NCBI RefSeq assembly: GCF_001640805.2
Contig: NC_066836.1
Location: 2,610,909-2,674,908 of the forward strand
Reading direction: 5' to 3'
Length of the DNA stretch: 64,000 bases
DNA from: Lates calcarifer
Lineage: Eukaryota > Chordata > Actinopteri > Centropomidae
Of the stretch, positions 1 through 13,700 are shown in pieces. Under the pieces are notes generated by a model, which was not told the DNA's origin, did no database searches, and saw only the letters and a list, made by a program, of their open reading frames with translations. Position 1 is the stretch's first letter; every line of letters starts with the position of its first letter. A program made the position numbers and the translations under genes.

Positions 1-290
1 GAAAAGTAAGGAGGAAGAACATAAGGAAAGAGTAGAGGCAAAAATGAAAGGACTGCAAAAGAAGAGGTAAAACAGAAGGGCTAAAAGGTAAACGAAGGAT
101 GGAAAAGGGGAAAAGAAGTGAGGAAAGTGAATGTGAGAAAAGAAAGGAAAAAGGTTAAAGATTAAAAGAAGGGATTAAAAGAGGAAAAGAATAAGGAAGG
201 ACAATAAAAATGACGAAAAACAGTAAAAAGGAATGAAAGGAGGATGAAAGAAAGTGGAAGTTGAAAAGAGAAAGACAGTAGATGTTTACA
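1..290 (+). repeat. purine-rich (GA/AAG) tract
   Basis: The plus strand is almost only A and G for about 290 nt, irregular and with few pyrimidines. Such tracts are common in fish introns and can form triplex DNA in vitro. No gene. Confidence 0.7.
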
Positions 291-453
291 CGTTTCAGAG
301 AGGACTGTTGTGGAAACTGCAGATTGGTCGGGAGCTTTCACGCACACTTGACTACACACAATCATACACACAATCATTAAGCCACAGGATTGATGTGAAC
401 AGGCAGCAACTTTATCACCAGAGCATCAACTCTCTTCAAACAGGCGTACAGTT

Positions 454-458
<5 letters not shown>

Positions 459-492
<34 letters not shown>
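459..492 (+). repeat. (GT)17 microsatellite
   Basis: Seventeen uninterrupted GT units. Confidence 0.98.
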
Positions 493-495
<3 letters not shown>

Positions 496-3400
496 CAAAC
501 TGATTTGCGAGGAGCTGATGATGAGGCGATGTTAACGCTCACCAGACTGTGAAATGTCTCCAGCCAGCGCTCAGGAGTCCTCCGCCGGAGAGACGACGAC
601 GCGGTGAGACGGTGTGGTGTGTGTGCTGCTGACTCTCTCCATCCTCCTTTATCTTTCATTCCTGCGGTGTCGTCTCTTTGATGTCGGCCGACAAGGACAA
701 ACTTGTTTTGTTTTACTTCCTGTCGAGTCGTCCTCCCCCTCCCGCCTCTGTAGAACAGAGAGAATTCATGATACAGAATTCTCCCGCTGTCCTTAAACTC
801 AACCCTCACCACGCTGCACTGCAGATAACCCCACAGAACTGGCAGGAGAGAAACAGGTTTCTATTCAGATTTTGAAAAAAAAGAAAAGTTTAAAGAGAGC
901 CAGAAGTTTCTGAGCGAGCTTTGATCTCTTGTAAACATCACAGTCGATGTTATTTACCAACAAATCATGTTATCGATTTCTGTTCAGCATGTGGAGGACA
1001 CATGGACTGTGTGTGTGCTGTGTTTTGATCTGTTTCTTCGATTGTTTGTGTGTAAATCTGCTTTTGTTTGAAGTGTTTTCTCTAAACTACAGATCCTGTC
1101 TCTAAAACCAGAAACTTTTAAAACTGCCAAGACCTTTTATAATGTCGCCACACACCTCTCCAGGACTGGCCTCCTACATCCATCCATTATCTGTACTGCT
1201 CATAAACATGGATTCAGACAGCCTGGGTTTCATTCGACACATATCTGAGGAACTGATCTCGTCAACTTGCAGGTTGAGGCAAAAGAAACCTGAAACTTCA
1301 TTAGCACAGCCGCTAACGCTTTGTCAGCCACGGACAGGTACAAGACAAATAAAAGACGCTAATCACACCTTGCATTCTGACACGTCCCCTGGTCGCCAAC
1401 TTTGGTCCCACATATGCCCGATTGGATTGGGGTCTTTCTGGGGAAGGCCCCTGCCATTGGGGAGTGTTGTTGCCATGAGGGGAGTGCTTGGTCTGCAGCA
1501 ATGTTTAGGTCTTGTTTTATTTCTGTTTTGTTCCTGGAGTCGTTCTGTGAGAGTAGCTGCTGTTTTTAAACGGTGAATATCTAATTTCATTAAATTAAAC
1601 TCCCTGATTCTGTTTTCTTTCTCCTCCTCTTGGTTTCAGAGGACAAAAGGCTGCTGGATGATTGAGTAACGTCATCCTAAAATAAAAAACAGACTCCGGC
1701 TCTGCACAGACACACTGATTACTCTCTGATTTGGACACAGTTCAGCTGGAGAGACGCTTTCTAAAATACCAGCAGGAGTCATCTCCTCTGATTGAAGGAG
1801 GATGACGAGCGTGTTTTCCAGCTGGAGGATGGCTGCTTGTCACTTCCAGGGTTAGGCCCACCATTACTGCTGAAGAGCCCTTGAACCAGGACTCCCAACC
1901 CTGCTTCAGGGTCACTGCTGTACATCTTACACCTACAGATGTTGATTTTTGCCATCCATGGATGTCGGTGTGTTGTCAGCGTGGCTTAAAGCATAACACA
2001 AATAAGAAATGAATATGATATTTAAGGTTATTCACTAGACTTCGACTGCTTATGCTGACAGGGAGTGTTGGCAACTCGCTCTGAACCGTTTTAAGTAGAG
2101 CACGTTCAATCACATTACAGCTTTGTCTCTAGAGTTTCAGTTCACCAGTGACACAACATTTCTGCCTCTTTCAGACCTTTAAAATGTCACCCTGTTGAAG
2201 TGACCCACTGTGGGTGGGACCAGATGCTCCACTCGTCACTCTGGCAGCAGGTTTTAATGAATCAGGCTGAAGTCAGCAGCACGTGGCCGAGAGGACTGTG
2301 GTGTGAACGATAACAACATAAGAAGGGTTTTAATCCAAAATCAGATTCTTCCCACATCTGGAAAAATGGACGCATTCACTTTAAACATAAATAACAAAAT
2401 ATCAACATATCTCTTTGATATAATAATCTTTTGATGATACTTTATGTAAGTACATGTTAATAGTGTGTTAAAGCCTGTAAGCAAATGACTTGAATTCATG
2501 GCTTGAATTTCAGAGAAAATCTGTTTTTTTTTCTCGCAACTTTATGACTTAAATCTCAGAAATCAAGGACGAATTGAGGAGACTTTTTGTGGTCAAAGGT
2601 CAAAGGTCAGTGTGACCTCACAAAACCCACGTTTGGCCTCTTGAATGTGATCTCTGAAGACCGCTTCAAGGGGATTTGATGGTCAAAGTTGGACAAAACA
2701 TGTTTTTTTGCCATAATTTAAGGAGTCACACACCCACAATGCACCGCTGTACCTGGTATCACTAATGAAGTCTAAATGAAAAAATCCTCTTTATTCTCCT
2801 TGAGGTCGTTTTCTGAGTCCTTTAACTCTGAATTCAGTAATTAAATTCTTTTTTTTTTTAAATTACACTTGTTAAATCTCGTCGGCTGTCATTGAATCAC
2901 TGTTGCTCTGCCTTTGTTTGCAGTTTATTTTTTTCTCTCTAACAGTCTATTTTCCTCGAGGGATCCCAGAGCTTCCCTTTTCTTCAATTCATTAGCTCTG
3001 ACAAACATCAGAAAAACCTCATTTAGTGTGAAAAACAATGAGGAACTCACACTGGGTTGCTCATGCATAATATCTGCATCTGCCAGTCTGAATTAGATGG
3101 GGGGGGGTAAAGGATGAAAACTGATTCTATTGTTGTGAGGTGAGCTGACTTCAACCTGCAGGGAAATGAAACTGATGGGAAAGATCTGATAATAATATTA
3201 TTAAACTTTATGTACAGGGAGGCATTTAACGCAAGTTATTTTACACCTTCTGTAAACATCAGCCTCCGGAGGTTCTTCAGTTCTCTCCTGTTGCCTAAAA
3301 CTGCACAAATAGTAACTAAATACATTCATAGAGTTATCGCTGAGCCATTTATTTATTAAATACTGACGTGTTCCTTATGTTTCTGTGGATCCAGTTACAC

Positions 3401-3669
3401 TGCGGTCACAAGACGGGTTCGGTTTGTGGGATGTTATGAAATCTGTATGATTATCTCCAAACAGGCCCACTCATGATGTGACATATATGGAAGTTCAAAT
3501 GTGCCACGTCAGTGCAGTAATGTTTTGCATATGGAGACTCATGATCTCATCCTTTGTTCCTTTATACAGCTATTAGAAAGGTCTTTTTATGTTTTTACAG
3601 GGCACAACATAAATTACCTGACGACTCTCTGATCTCCTGATTACATTTTTTATAAAACTTCACCTGCAG

Positions 3670-3761
3670 GTAAACTGTGGTCCAGGAGTGTGAAGGTGGC
3701 CTACAACCTGCTGCACAAACTGGGAACCAAACAGGAACCACTCGTCAGGCCTGGAGACCGG
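3670..3761 (+). CDS. dip2c: dip2c exon 1 of window (residues 1-31)
   Basis: Acceptor ctgcag precedes it and donor gtgagt follows. The first two bases complete a split glycine codon, giving G-KLWSRSVKVAYNLLHKLG...PGDR, the conserved start of DIP2 adenylation domain 1. The preceding exon should end in the residues before this Gly (LTYG in paralogues as I recall them); no such exon is seen between 1 and 3669. Confidence 0.95.
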
Positions 3762-6075
3762 GTGAGTGAGAAAACACTGATTTTATTGGAGTGGACTTAG
3801 AAACCGAACTTATCTGTGAGGCCAGATACCACAAGAGAAAGTGTTTGTTTTTGGCCATTTGAGTTGACTGATCTTTTAACAAGAGTCAGAAACAGCTGGA
3901 CTTACAAACATCAGACCTTTTCCTCTGTTGTCTCTTACATTTCCGTTGGTATTCAAACATCACAGAGCAGCAGTTTTTCCTGACGTCACCTCTCAGGAAT
4001 TTTTTTGATCATCACTCAATGCTCTTTAAAAAAAGCTCCTGTGTGTTCTCCTTCCTTCCTCCTCTGTCTGTATAATCATCACATCATACTCAAGGCCTCT
4101 TTACCCGGCGCTCCACACCTCTCCACACATGAAAAGACGATCATGGTGAAATGGGAAAGGGTTCGGTAACAGTCCCACATGCATCTGCCTCCATGTGACA
4201 CCCTCACCGCCTCTGCTCCCCTTCTTCTCGTCCCTCTTTCATCTTTATTTTAAGCTCAATTTCCCACTCAACTGGAGACTAAGTCAAGACTGGCACGAAG
4301 CCACTGTGTGTATTTTAATTACTCCACAAGTCCTTTTCCTTCTCTCTCGTTGTGAATTACAAACTGGTCTTTTTCACCATTTTACTAGAGCTTTAATAAG
4401 TTGCACACTAAAAAAATTACAGGTGTTGTTTTGTGTTTCTGATGGAGAAATGTGTCTTGCAGGATGATTACAGAAATGAGTTTTGGTGAGGGAGTGCTTA
4501 GAAAGCAGAGGGGATTTAATTACACTGAAAAACGATACAGGAGTTGTTGTTTTATGAAGGTACATTAGAGGGTTTTTGTATTTCTATGTGGTGAAACAAG
4601 CTCAAAACAGTTTCGGGAAATGAGCCCAGTGAAGAGTCAAATATGGTTTGTGGATGTGATTTGACTTTCAGAACCAAAAAAAATAGAATTTCAGGTTTCA
4701 TTTAATCGTTCTTTTTTTCTATCATGTGGTGTATTTCTTAGTGGTTTCATAAAATAGATGGGCGGCATGTTCCACAGGCAGGAAATATTTTTCTCACACA
4801 ACTGACAGATTTCAGTGTTTTACTCTGTTAGTGTGAACATATAATAAACAAAGAAGAACAGGCTGATGCAGTTGTTAGATCCTCCTTCAGTAGATCTGGC
4901 ACTTTTTGTGGATCACCTTCTCAAATTGGGAGGTTATTCTGGAACGTAATTTAGCTCTGAGCTCTTCTACAAAAGCCTTTCTTCTTAGAAAGTTAGTGAG
5001 AGTTTGAAAGAGCGCGAGTAGAAACACAACGAGGCTGTAAAGGTGGACTGGTGAGTAGATGGGTTTTCATGTTAACGTCCCCGACAACCTCTGTAGTCTC
5101 ATTTAGACACTCGTTAGCAACCGCCTTTTTTAAGACACGTAAAAGCTTCAAACATCAGGAGTGGGGGATTTACTGACCCATTTTATGTCCGAGAATAAAA
5201 CCTGAAAATGTCTTGAGCTTGTGTTAAAACCACAGACCTTATTTCAGACATTTAACCAGAAAGACTTTGGGACGAGGGAACAGGAAGTGCTAACATGCTA
5301 ACATGCTAACTTACTTATAGGTTGTAGGACTCATTCCTGCATCATTCACTGATGAATGCCGTTGGATCATTGTTTCCTATTTTATGGGCTATTCAGAATT
5401 GTTCTGGTAATGCATATATTAGAATAATAAAAAACAAATTGAAGCATTTGAATGCTTATTTCAAAGTCAGGCAACGGTCAAAGCTTTGACGCTGTGATGC
5501 ATTCAAGTCAGCCCCAGTCAGAACCACACTAATTTAACTTCAAACATATTTGAAATTTGTGTGAGCCTTAAACATCCAAATCACAGGGAGGAAAGAGAGG
5601 AACCTTTGAAATAATGTTAGTGTGTGAAGCTGGTAATATTAGTCTGAGGGAGGAGGAGAAAGGAACCAGAGAGGACAGAGAAAGTAAAAAGAGATCAGGA
5701 GAAGAAGAAGTGTGTCCTTGCAGCAAGGATCACAACAAACCTTGGGGTCATAGTGACATAAAAGCTATGTGAACATCAATAAACCAGATAAATCCAGATC
5801 TTTTCCAGAAAGAGTTGGTACAAAAGTCCTACAGCGAGCTTTAACTATGTTAAGTATTTATAGTCTGTGACGCTGCTGAATCTCTGCAGCCTCATGTTCG
5901 CAGTAACAGAGTCATTTCCCTTCGTCTCTCGCTCGTATCATCTACAGATGAAACCTGAACGTCTCCAGTCAGACCTGCACATGTCAACATTAGTCCTGTT
6001 AAAGCATCATTACACCACTCTCATTCACTCAGGTGCACTTAGCTTATAGCTTCAACCCCTGTGCCCCCCCGACAT

Positions 6076-6112
<37 letters not shown>

Positions 6113-9100
6113 GTCCAGTACTGTATATGGAAGCTATTAAACAGCACTTAAGCTGAGGTTCACCGTTATCATCACAACCAGCAACTGGAGCCGAACTCGA
6201 TCCAACATGGGAGGAGCAGGAGATAAAGAGTCGGCTGTGACGTTACAGAAACATGAGAGAAAATATGTTTCAGATGAGATCTCACGGTGTAGAGATGATT
6301 CACCAACGAGAAAAATGTACAGAACTAACTGTCACATGAGTAGAAGTTAAAACTTTCTGTACTCAGAAGACAGAAAATTAAAAACTTTGTGGAACTCTGT
6401 TGTGGAATAACATAGTTTAATGTTTTCCATATTCCACCTGTGTCTACTTGCGTTAGCTGTACTAACATCACCTGAATCTGGGGGTACTATAAATGCTGCA
6501 TTCTCATACCTGCTGCAGAAGATACTGCCTTACATTAAATGATGTTTTTTGCAGCTGCAGTTCTTCCCTTTTTCTGCATTTGCCATGTGTTAAAGCACTC
6601 AGCCCATCCAACACATTGTCAGTCTGCATTTGCTTTGATGCAAAAAGCAGAGTCCCAGCTCAAAACCACGCATGTGGGGAAAAGCCACACTGAAATAGAT
6701 GTTTATTAAATGTTAATTCAATCTTGCACCCATTGTTTTTCTTGTTTTAGAGTATATAATGAATGAGCTTTTTCTATGTCATTTCTTTTCCTTCTCATCC
6801 AAAGGTTTGTTTTCATATATGCCACCGTTATATAAGCGTTTTTGGCAGTTGAACATAAACCTCAGTGTGCCAGTTAAACCGTTTGAACTGCAGTGAAATG
6901 AACTGAAACAGAGGCAGAGAGAGAGGGAGAGACTGGGGGGAATAAACAGAGAGAAGGAGACACTCTGCCAGACAGAGATACTGGAGAAGGAAGGTAAACA
7001 GGTAGACTGGAGGAGAGTAGAAGATAATAGAAAGTAGAGGAGTTAGAAAAAGAAAACAGAAGGAAAGGAAGGAAGAGGGTTAAAGAGAGAGAGATTGACC
7101 AGATGCTCCCTCAGAGAATCAGCTTTATTCTTTTCTGATAAGACTCATTATCTGCATGGATGAATTTCTGGTTCTGTGGCGGCAGTTAGTATCAGTGATC
7201 ATCTTTCAGCGTCGCAAACACACAAAACACCCTGCAAGCACTTTTTCCATATGCTCTGATACTAAATCAAAATGCTTCTGTGTCAGTATATTTCACATTT
7301 GAGGTTTTAGGCCTTTGTAGGTTGTTGTTGTTGTCTGAAGTTTGAAAATATGTTGGTGGTCCACTCTCTTTCTGCTTTATAGCCAAGATGACGACCATTG
7401 AGGGTGAGAAGTGTCCTTCGTTCCACACTCAACTTTGACCAAAAAGTGACTGTCTGTTCTCAAAATAGCAAGAGAATGGACGCACACCAGTTGATTTATT
7501 TTTATTATTTGCATCCATCCTTACTTCTCCAGAGATTTCTCTTCTTTTCACACTGTAACCTTTGTGTCCTGTCTTTCCTCCTGCCCATAGGTGGCGCTGG
7601 TCTTCCCAAACAACGATCCTGGAGCCTTCATGACAGCTTTCTACGGCTGCCTGCTGGCTGAGGTCGTCCCTGTGCCAATAGAAGTACCACTGACCAGGAA
7701 GGTAAGTGTTGAATAAGGATATTATACAACGTCAACCAAGACCTGATCAATTTAGTCCGGCACTTAATGAACATTGAATTAAAATTAAAACAGTAGCTAT
7801 TTATTGGATGATGTTTCTAGGTGTCAAATGCATCAAAAAGTAAGGATGGTGACTTTACATGAACATTATAAATTGAATTGAATTGAATTGAATTATAAAG
7901 AACATTTTTAAAGCTCCTTCCTCTCCGTTCGTCCAGTCGTCTGTCCCATTTTTGTGAACGTGATATCTCAGTAACACCATGAGGGAATTTCTTCAAAATT
8001 GGTACATCCATTCACTTCGACTCAAGGACAAACTGATGCGATTTTGGTGGCTGAAGGTCAAAGGTCAAGGTCATTGTGACCTCGCCAACCACGTTTTTCA
8101 GATATTGAAAAAGTAAACACTGGAGCACCAGAAATGGTTTTAGCAGTCTGAGATTCAGCATGTGAATCTCCATCTTTGGTGTCTTCAGTGTCAATGGTGT
8201 CTGTACTTTGTAGAATATCACACTTCCTGGATTAGACAGAGGTTGACAGGTTTGGGAAGTTGTAGTTCTCAAGCGAGACACAGAAACTTTGTCTTGTCAG
8301 TTTATCCAGTAGAGTAAACTTTAGAGTTTGTTTTTGATTTGATGGTTTGCACTTTAGGGAACTATGCAGTCATTTCTTTAGTATTTTACTTTGTTACAGA
8401 TCCTGTGTTATGGCTCCCAAAGATCCAGCAGCAGGCAGTTGATCAAGTCCAGTTGATAGGTGGAGAAACAGAGTGATGGAGAGTTTGTCTGTTTCCAGGT
8501 GTTCGACAAACAGCTGGACGTCAGGCAGTCAGAGAAGTTTGTTTCAATTCCTTCTGCTTCTTCTTCATGTCAAACAGTGTTATGGAGTTGAAAAGAGGAC
8601 GCGCAGCAGAGTCGAACAGCGCTAATTCACACCAGTCGATGGAGTTAATTCTCCACCGGGGGATTGTATTAAAAACATGAGTCATTAGAAGCTGTGGTGG
8701 TGGTGGTGAGTCACCGTGCAGCTCTGAGCTCTGCTGAGGTGTAATCAGAGCCAAATGTCTCTGAAGAAACATCTCTGCTGCTGCCGTTGTTGTTGTAGAT
8801 TTGTTTGAGTCACAGTTTGGATTGGCCATCGCCGTGAGCTGTAATGTCCTCTGGGAAGAATCAGGAAGGCTGTTGTTTACCTCAGAGTCATGCGGAGGAG
8901 CTGACCTGGACCTACAAGCATGAATTGATTAATTACAATCCAACCCAGCTGATTAATCATATTTCTCTCTCTCCAGGACGCCGGCAGTCAGCAGATTGGA
9001 TTTCTGTTGGGGAGCTGTGGAGTGACGGTGGCTCTGACCAGCGACGCCTGCCATAAAGGGTTACCCAAGAGTCCCACCGGAGAGATCCCACAGTTCAAAG

Positions 9101-10733
9101 GTCACACATAAATAAACACACACGTACACTTCTTCTGTGCTTGTTACACTGCAAGCAGTGGTGTTAGATATCAAGTAAACCATTCCCAGTGTTAGTGGGA
9201 ATTCTTGCCAAAATCTGCTCCCATTTTCCTCAGAAGAATACCTGGAATTTTTGGCATGTTTGCACTTGTGTGTTAGTGAACAAAACCTTATTATTACCAT
9301 CAGAAATATAAGTGGATCAACTTTTTATGCTAAAATAGCAGCATGCCATTCAGCTGTGAGGCAAAATATTTCATGGAACAAGCAGATTAAAGATAAAATT
9401 ACATAAGGAAAACTGCCCAACTATCAAAAAGTGGCTTAAGACGTGAAGGACTCTCATTCCCACATCTGTAGAGTGCACATGCTTTAAAACAAATGGAGCA
9501 TGAAGTGCAGAAAGTCCAGTAAAAGTTGCAATAAATCATCAGACAACAATGAACAACTTCTTCTTTAAATGTACTCATGCATTATAAAGATTGTGTGTGT
9601 GTGTGTGGTTATAAATAAGCCTATTTGTAGTGGTGATTTTATGTTTTGCTCGGTGTTTTATTGTTTCTCTCACCTGCAGACTGCAGATGGAAATTAGCCA
9701 GTAGTTAAATCTGGTACAAAGAATCTCTTCTCTTTTTTGAGATTAGTATATTTTGTACATGATCCCAATGTAAATGAATAAATAAATATAGATGGTTATA
9801 CACTCCCTATGTAACCTGTCAGATTTATTAGAACTTATAAGAGGATATACTCAGCCAAACAACACTGAACAGTTAGCACTGATATTTTTTGTCTAAAACT
9901 GTTACCACTTAATCACCATGTATGAAAAAATGTCAATTAGAAGAGAAAACACAAATTTATGATAAGCTTTCAGCAGTTCTGCTTTTAAAATGAAATTTTA
10001 TTCATGGTGAGTAATAATAAGACTTTCCAGGAAAAGAGCGATAAATTTCCTGAAGTAATGATTTTTAAATTATGTAGAAAAGACTGAACTCTGGGGAAAA
10101 GAAAGTTTATTTATATAGCTGCTTCAAAGTACTTTTCATGCAGTAAGGTGAAGAAATGCATTTAAATACAGAATAAAATAGAAAAAGACAATCAGTTCTA
10201 TTGGAATAAAATTAGATTAAATAGAACTGGATGAAAAATAATAGAGTAGAAATACTGTTGCAAGGCAGAAATAAGCTCACAGAACACACACACGTGATAT
10301 GAACCCACATAGTCAGGGGTCAGAGGTCAAAGCATGGCCGTGCCTCTCTTGTTTCAATTCAGATTTTCCTGCATCTCTCAGTGGGATGAATGGAAAGAGT
10401 GATGGCTGCAGACAGCTGGCTCAGTAATGGACGACAGGATGATAGAGAGACACAGAGAAAGAGAAGGGGAACAGACAGAGAGAGAGAGAGTCAGTGAAGC
10501 GGTAATGCAAATCGATAGAAGAAACGACTGACAAGACGGAGGAGGGAAAGAGAACGGATGGAAGGAGACACATGATGGATTGAGAATAAAGAGACATTAG
10601 CACTGAATAGAGAGAGAAAGAGAGAAGGAGAATCTCCTAGTGATTAATAACGACTGTTTGCTTTTCAGTAATGGATGTATAAATAGAAACATGATGCCGC
10701 CAGATTTACTGCTCCTCACTCAGCATAGATTTA

Positions 10734-10768
<35 letters not shown>

Positions 10769-13700
10769 CTCATTAAGGTGGAGTGCTCCTCTTATTGATC
10801 AGCAGGCTTTAAACTCATCTCATTCACATGGCTGCTGATTGTTTCTTCTGTCTCGCTGCCCGGCAGGAACAGGAGCATTAATTCAGACATTAACAGGCTG
10901 AGCATACTGACGACTCAGTCATGTTCGGCCATGTGAACACTCTGCACTGAGAAATACATCCTTGAAAAAGGAAAAAAAAAAAAATCAGTTGTAATAACAG
11001 TTGAAGTAAAATGAAGGCATGTTGACACTGCACAAGACTCTCTGACTGATTGAGTTATACAGAAGTATGTATATACATATTTATCTTCACCGATATGCTG
11101 ATGATGCACAACAAATCGTGAACAACCATCCACGTGGAAACGTGGTCTCAGGCACAGTTTCCGTCAGGTGTTAATTGGCAGGTCGCACACCAACAAGGTG
11201 AATATTGCCACCTACTGTATGAGTGTGTACATAATGCATCATTCTCTGGAAAACCGTCTTTGGTTAAGTGATGTTTAACCAGTTTCTTGGAGATACTGAA
11301 ACATGGCAGGGACCAAAGCTGTCTCACAGGGGCAGTATATTCATATTTGTAGATGATGGAGCTGACTGGTTCCTCATTCTGATCAGTTACTCTAAAGCAT
11401 GAAAACAAATCAATAACATTTAGTGCCTTCCTGAAGATCTGCAACTGGACTGTATGGAGGCCCTCTGGTGACATTTGAAAGAAAAAAATGATTTATTTAA
11501 ATGATTTCAAGAGATATTTATTTATCTCTTGCGAGTTGCTGAAGTATGTCATCATAATTCATTCCAAGGTTCAAATCAAATGAAATCAAGTCAAAATTGT
11601 CCGTGTTTGCCAGCAGCTACTTATGATACCCCTGCCAATAAGTCAATAAACAACTGACTAATGATAATTTTATTGTAGCCACAAGTCATTCATCTCATTC
11701 CCTCAGCTTATTAAAACTCAGCCACGACTTAATGATCTCATTCCTACACATTATTAACTTGTGGCCACACTGTATTTTTTTCCTTCATATGTCACCAGAG
11801 GTCCTCTATAGGATTGGTTGCATAATGGGAAGAAATAAATATGGCTTGTGATAATCTTGGCCAACTTTCTAACTCAAACTGCAGGTCCAAATCCAATCAA
11901 AGATCTGGTTCCAGACCCAGTCCAGTCTAAATGAGGTTTAACAGGTGAATCAGGAGGAAAGGTCAAACTACAAACGTTAAAATTAAAATGTCTCCAACAT
12001 TCTTAAACCTCCAAAATACAGCAACTGAAAGGCTAAGTTTGTTTTGTATCCTCGTGTGTCCAGGCTGGCCCAAGGTGCTGTGGTTCGTTGCAGAGTCCAA
12101 ACACCTCTCCAAACCGCCCCGAGACTGGTTCCCACATATCAAGGACGCCAACCAAGACACCGCCTACATCGAGGTAAAGCACACTGAAGCATGTCTTCTC
12201 AGGGGGGCAACAAAAGATTTCCACTTGTGTAGGTTTGTTCATCACAGTCTGGTGAATGTAAATCAATGGCACTACACGTCTTTTTGGATTAGTATCACAC
12301 CCCAGTTTAGTGGATGTTTCTCCGCCGTCATCCTGTCTGATTGATTTGAATTTACCCTAACGTCCCTTTAAGCAACCGGCCAGTAATTGCACCAGCAGCA
12401 AGGTGAAATGTCTCCTTGATTGCATCGCGGATTGAAAAAGGCTGAGAGGAAAATGATGAAAAGAGGAGGGATGATTGAAAAACGATTGACCTTTTGTTTT
12501 TTAACAGAAGTCTCAGACTGTCGAGACAGATGAAATTACTGTGGAGCTTATTTCTATCTGTGGCGCAAAGAAATTTGTCTCATTTCTTCAGCACGTCTGA
12601 CATTTTTTTCTCTTTTTTGAAAGATAACGTCTCAACATGATTCATAACTTTAATAGCAGCTCATAATGTTCTTTATTCTCATGCCTGCAGTTGTTTTGTC
12701 AGATAGGTGCCAGACTTTTCAGACAGGGGAGATCTTATTTTGGGGAAGAATGTCATTGATTATTGTCGACTCCAAAGCATTCAGACATCATTTTGGTTTT
12801 GGGAACTCTGTAAAAAAAATAAATAAAGAAAGAAGCTTAAAAAATGTCAATCAATACTTCCAGAGCTGATCCAGGCCTCAGAAATATATTAATATTGTTT
12901 TTGAGATGACTTCATGTTTTTATAGTCGCACAGTTTGACTGACAGCTGAGATATGTTGTCACATACTTTGACAGCATTTTGACTCTGATGCCACCTGCAT
13001 TGTTTTATAACTGAGACTGAGAGAGACAGCAGACAGGCAACAGACTCTCTGCCATTATATCTTACCTGTTGAACTTCTCTAAGCATCTATTGTTGTTCTG
13101 TGTAACTCTGGTGAGCAGCTCAAACTGCTGGAATCAGGCCCAGCAAGTTCAAGAGTAATGCTGAACTGTAGATCAGTTAAAAAGACCTAGAAGTCATTAA
13201 AACCAGCGTTTATCTCTGATATCCAGTGAGGAAACTTTGACAATATCAATATTATAAACAGAGCTTGGTGTGTTTGTTACAGTGACGGCACTTCCTGCTG
13301 CAGAAGATTCAAATACTTTTGCCTAATTATTATTTTTCAAGAGAAGGAGATGAGAGAAAAAGTAAAAGAGAAAAGGGAAAGCTGGGGTGAGAGCTGCTCA
13401 AGCCATAATTGTAGCTTGGTTATAGTAGGTAACTGAGGTGCCATAATTTCTAAGCATGAAATAGATGATTTCATAGATAAATCACAGCCCTGGATGCTCA
13501 TCTTTGTGTATCGTGCGACGAAAAATGTCCTGGAAAAGTCCTGGAAAAGGAGCTGTAGGAAGTAGTGGAGAACCCTGATGGTGTCTTAGAAATGTAAATA
13601 ATCTACGACTATACATTAACATCACCTCACCTCTGTCTCTGTCTCCGTCTGTCCAGTATAAAACCTGTAAGGATGGCAGCGTCCTCGGCGTAACCGTGAT

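Larger units (their letters stand above)
1..3669 (+). other. dip2c intron (3' part of a larger intron)
   Basis: No coding exon found; the exon ending in the residues that precede GKLWSRS is not here. Contents: a purine-rich stretch at 1-290, a (GT)17 repeat at 459-492, a small CpG cluster at about 540-605, a fragment of the ggtcaaaggtcaaaggtca repeat near 2596-2640, and a run of nine G at 3099-3107. Confidence 0.7.
3762..7590 (+). other. dip2c intron 1
   Basis: 3.8 kb without coding similarity. Holds a dispersed 110-bp repeat (4950-5058), atgctaac tandem copies near 5291-5315, a (CA)17 repeat and a purine-rich tract at 6900-7095. Confidence 0.8.
7702..8976 (+). other. dip2c intron 2
   Basis: 1.3 kb, no coding similarity. 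Holds an AATTG pentamer repeat (7871-7894) and an interspersed repeat at about 7913-8100 carrying the aaggtcaaaggtcaaggtc motif. Confidence 0.8.

Noticed and set aside
540..605. CpG-rich stretch ending in a good donor (gacgacgcg/gtgaga) as a dip2c exon
   Set aside because: Its translation (R-S-P-P-P-E-R-R-R-R) does not match the residues expected before GKLWSRS, and no upstream acceptor or start fits.
254..812. ORFs across the GT repeat (93 and 128 codons)
   Set aside because: Produced by the dinucleotide repeat and low complexity.
1142..1576. 144-codon plus-strand ORF
   Set aside because: No family resemblance, no splice fit with dip2c; intronic.
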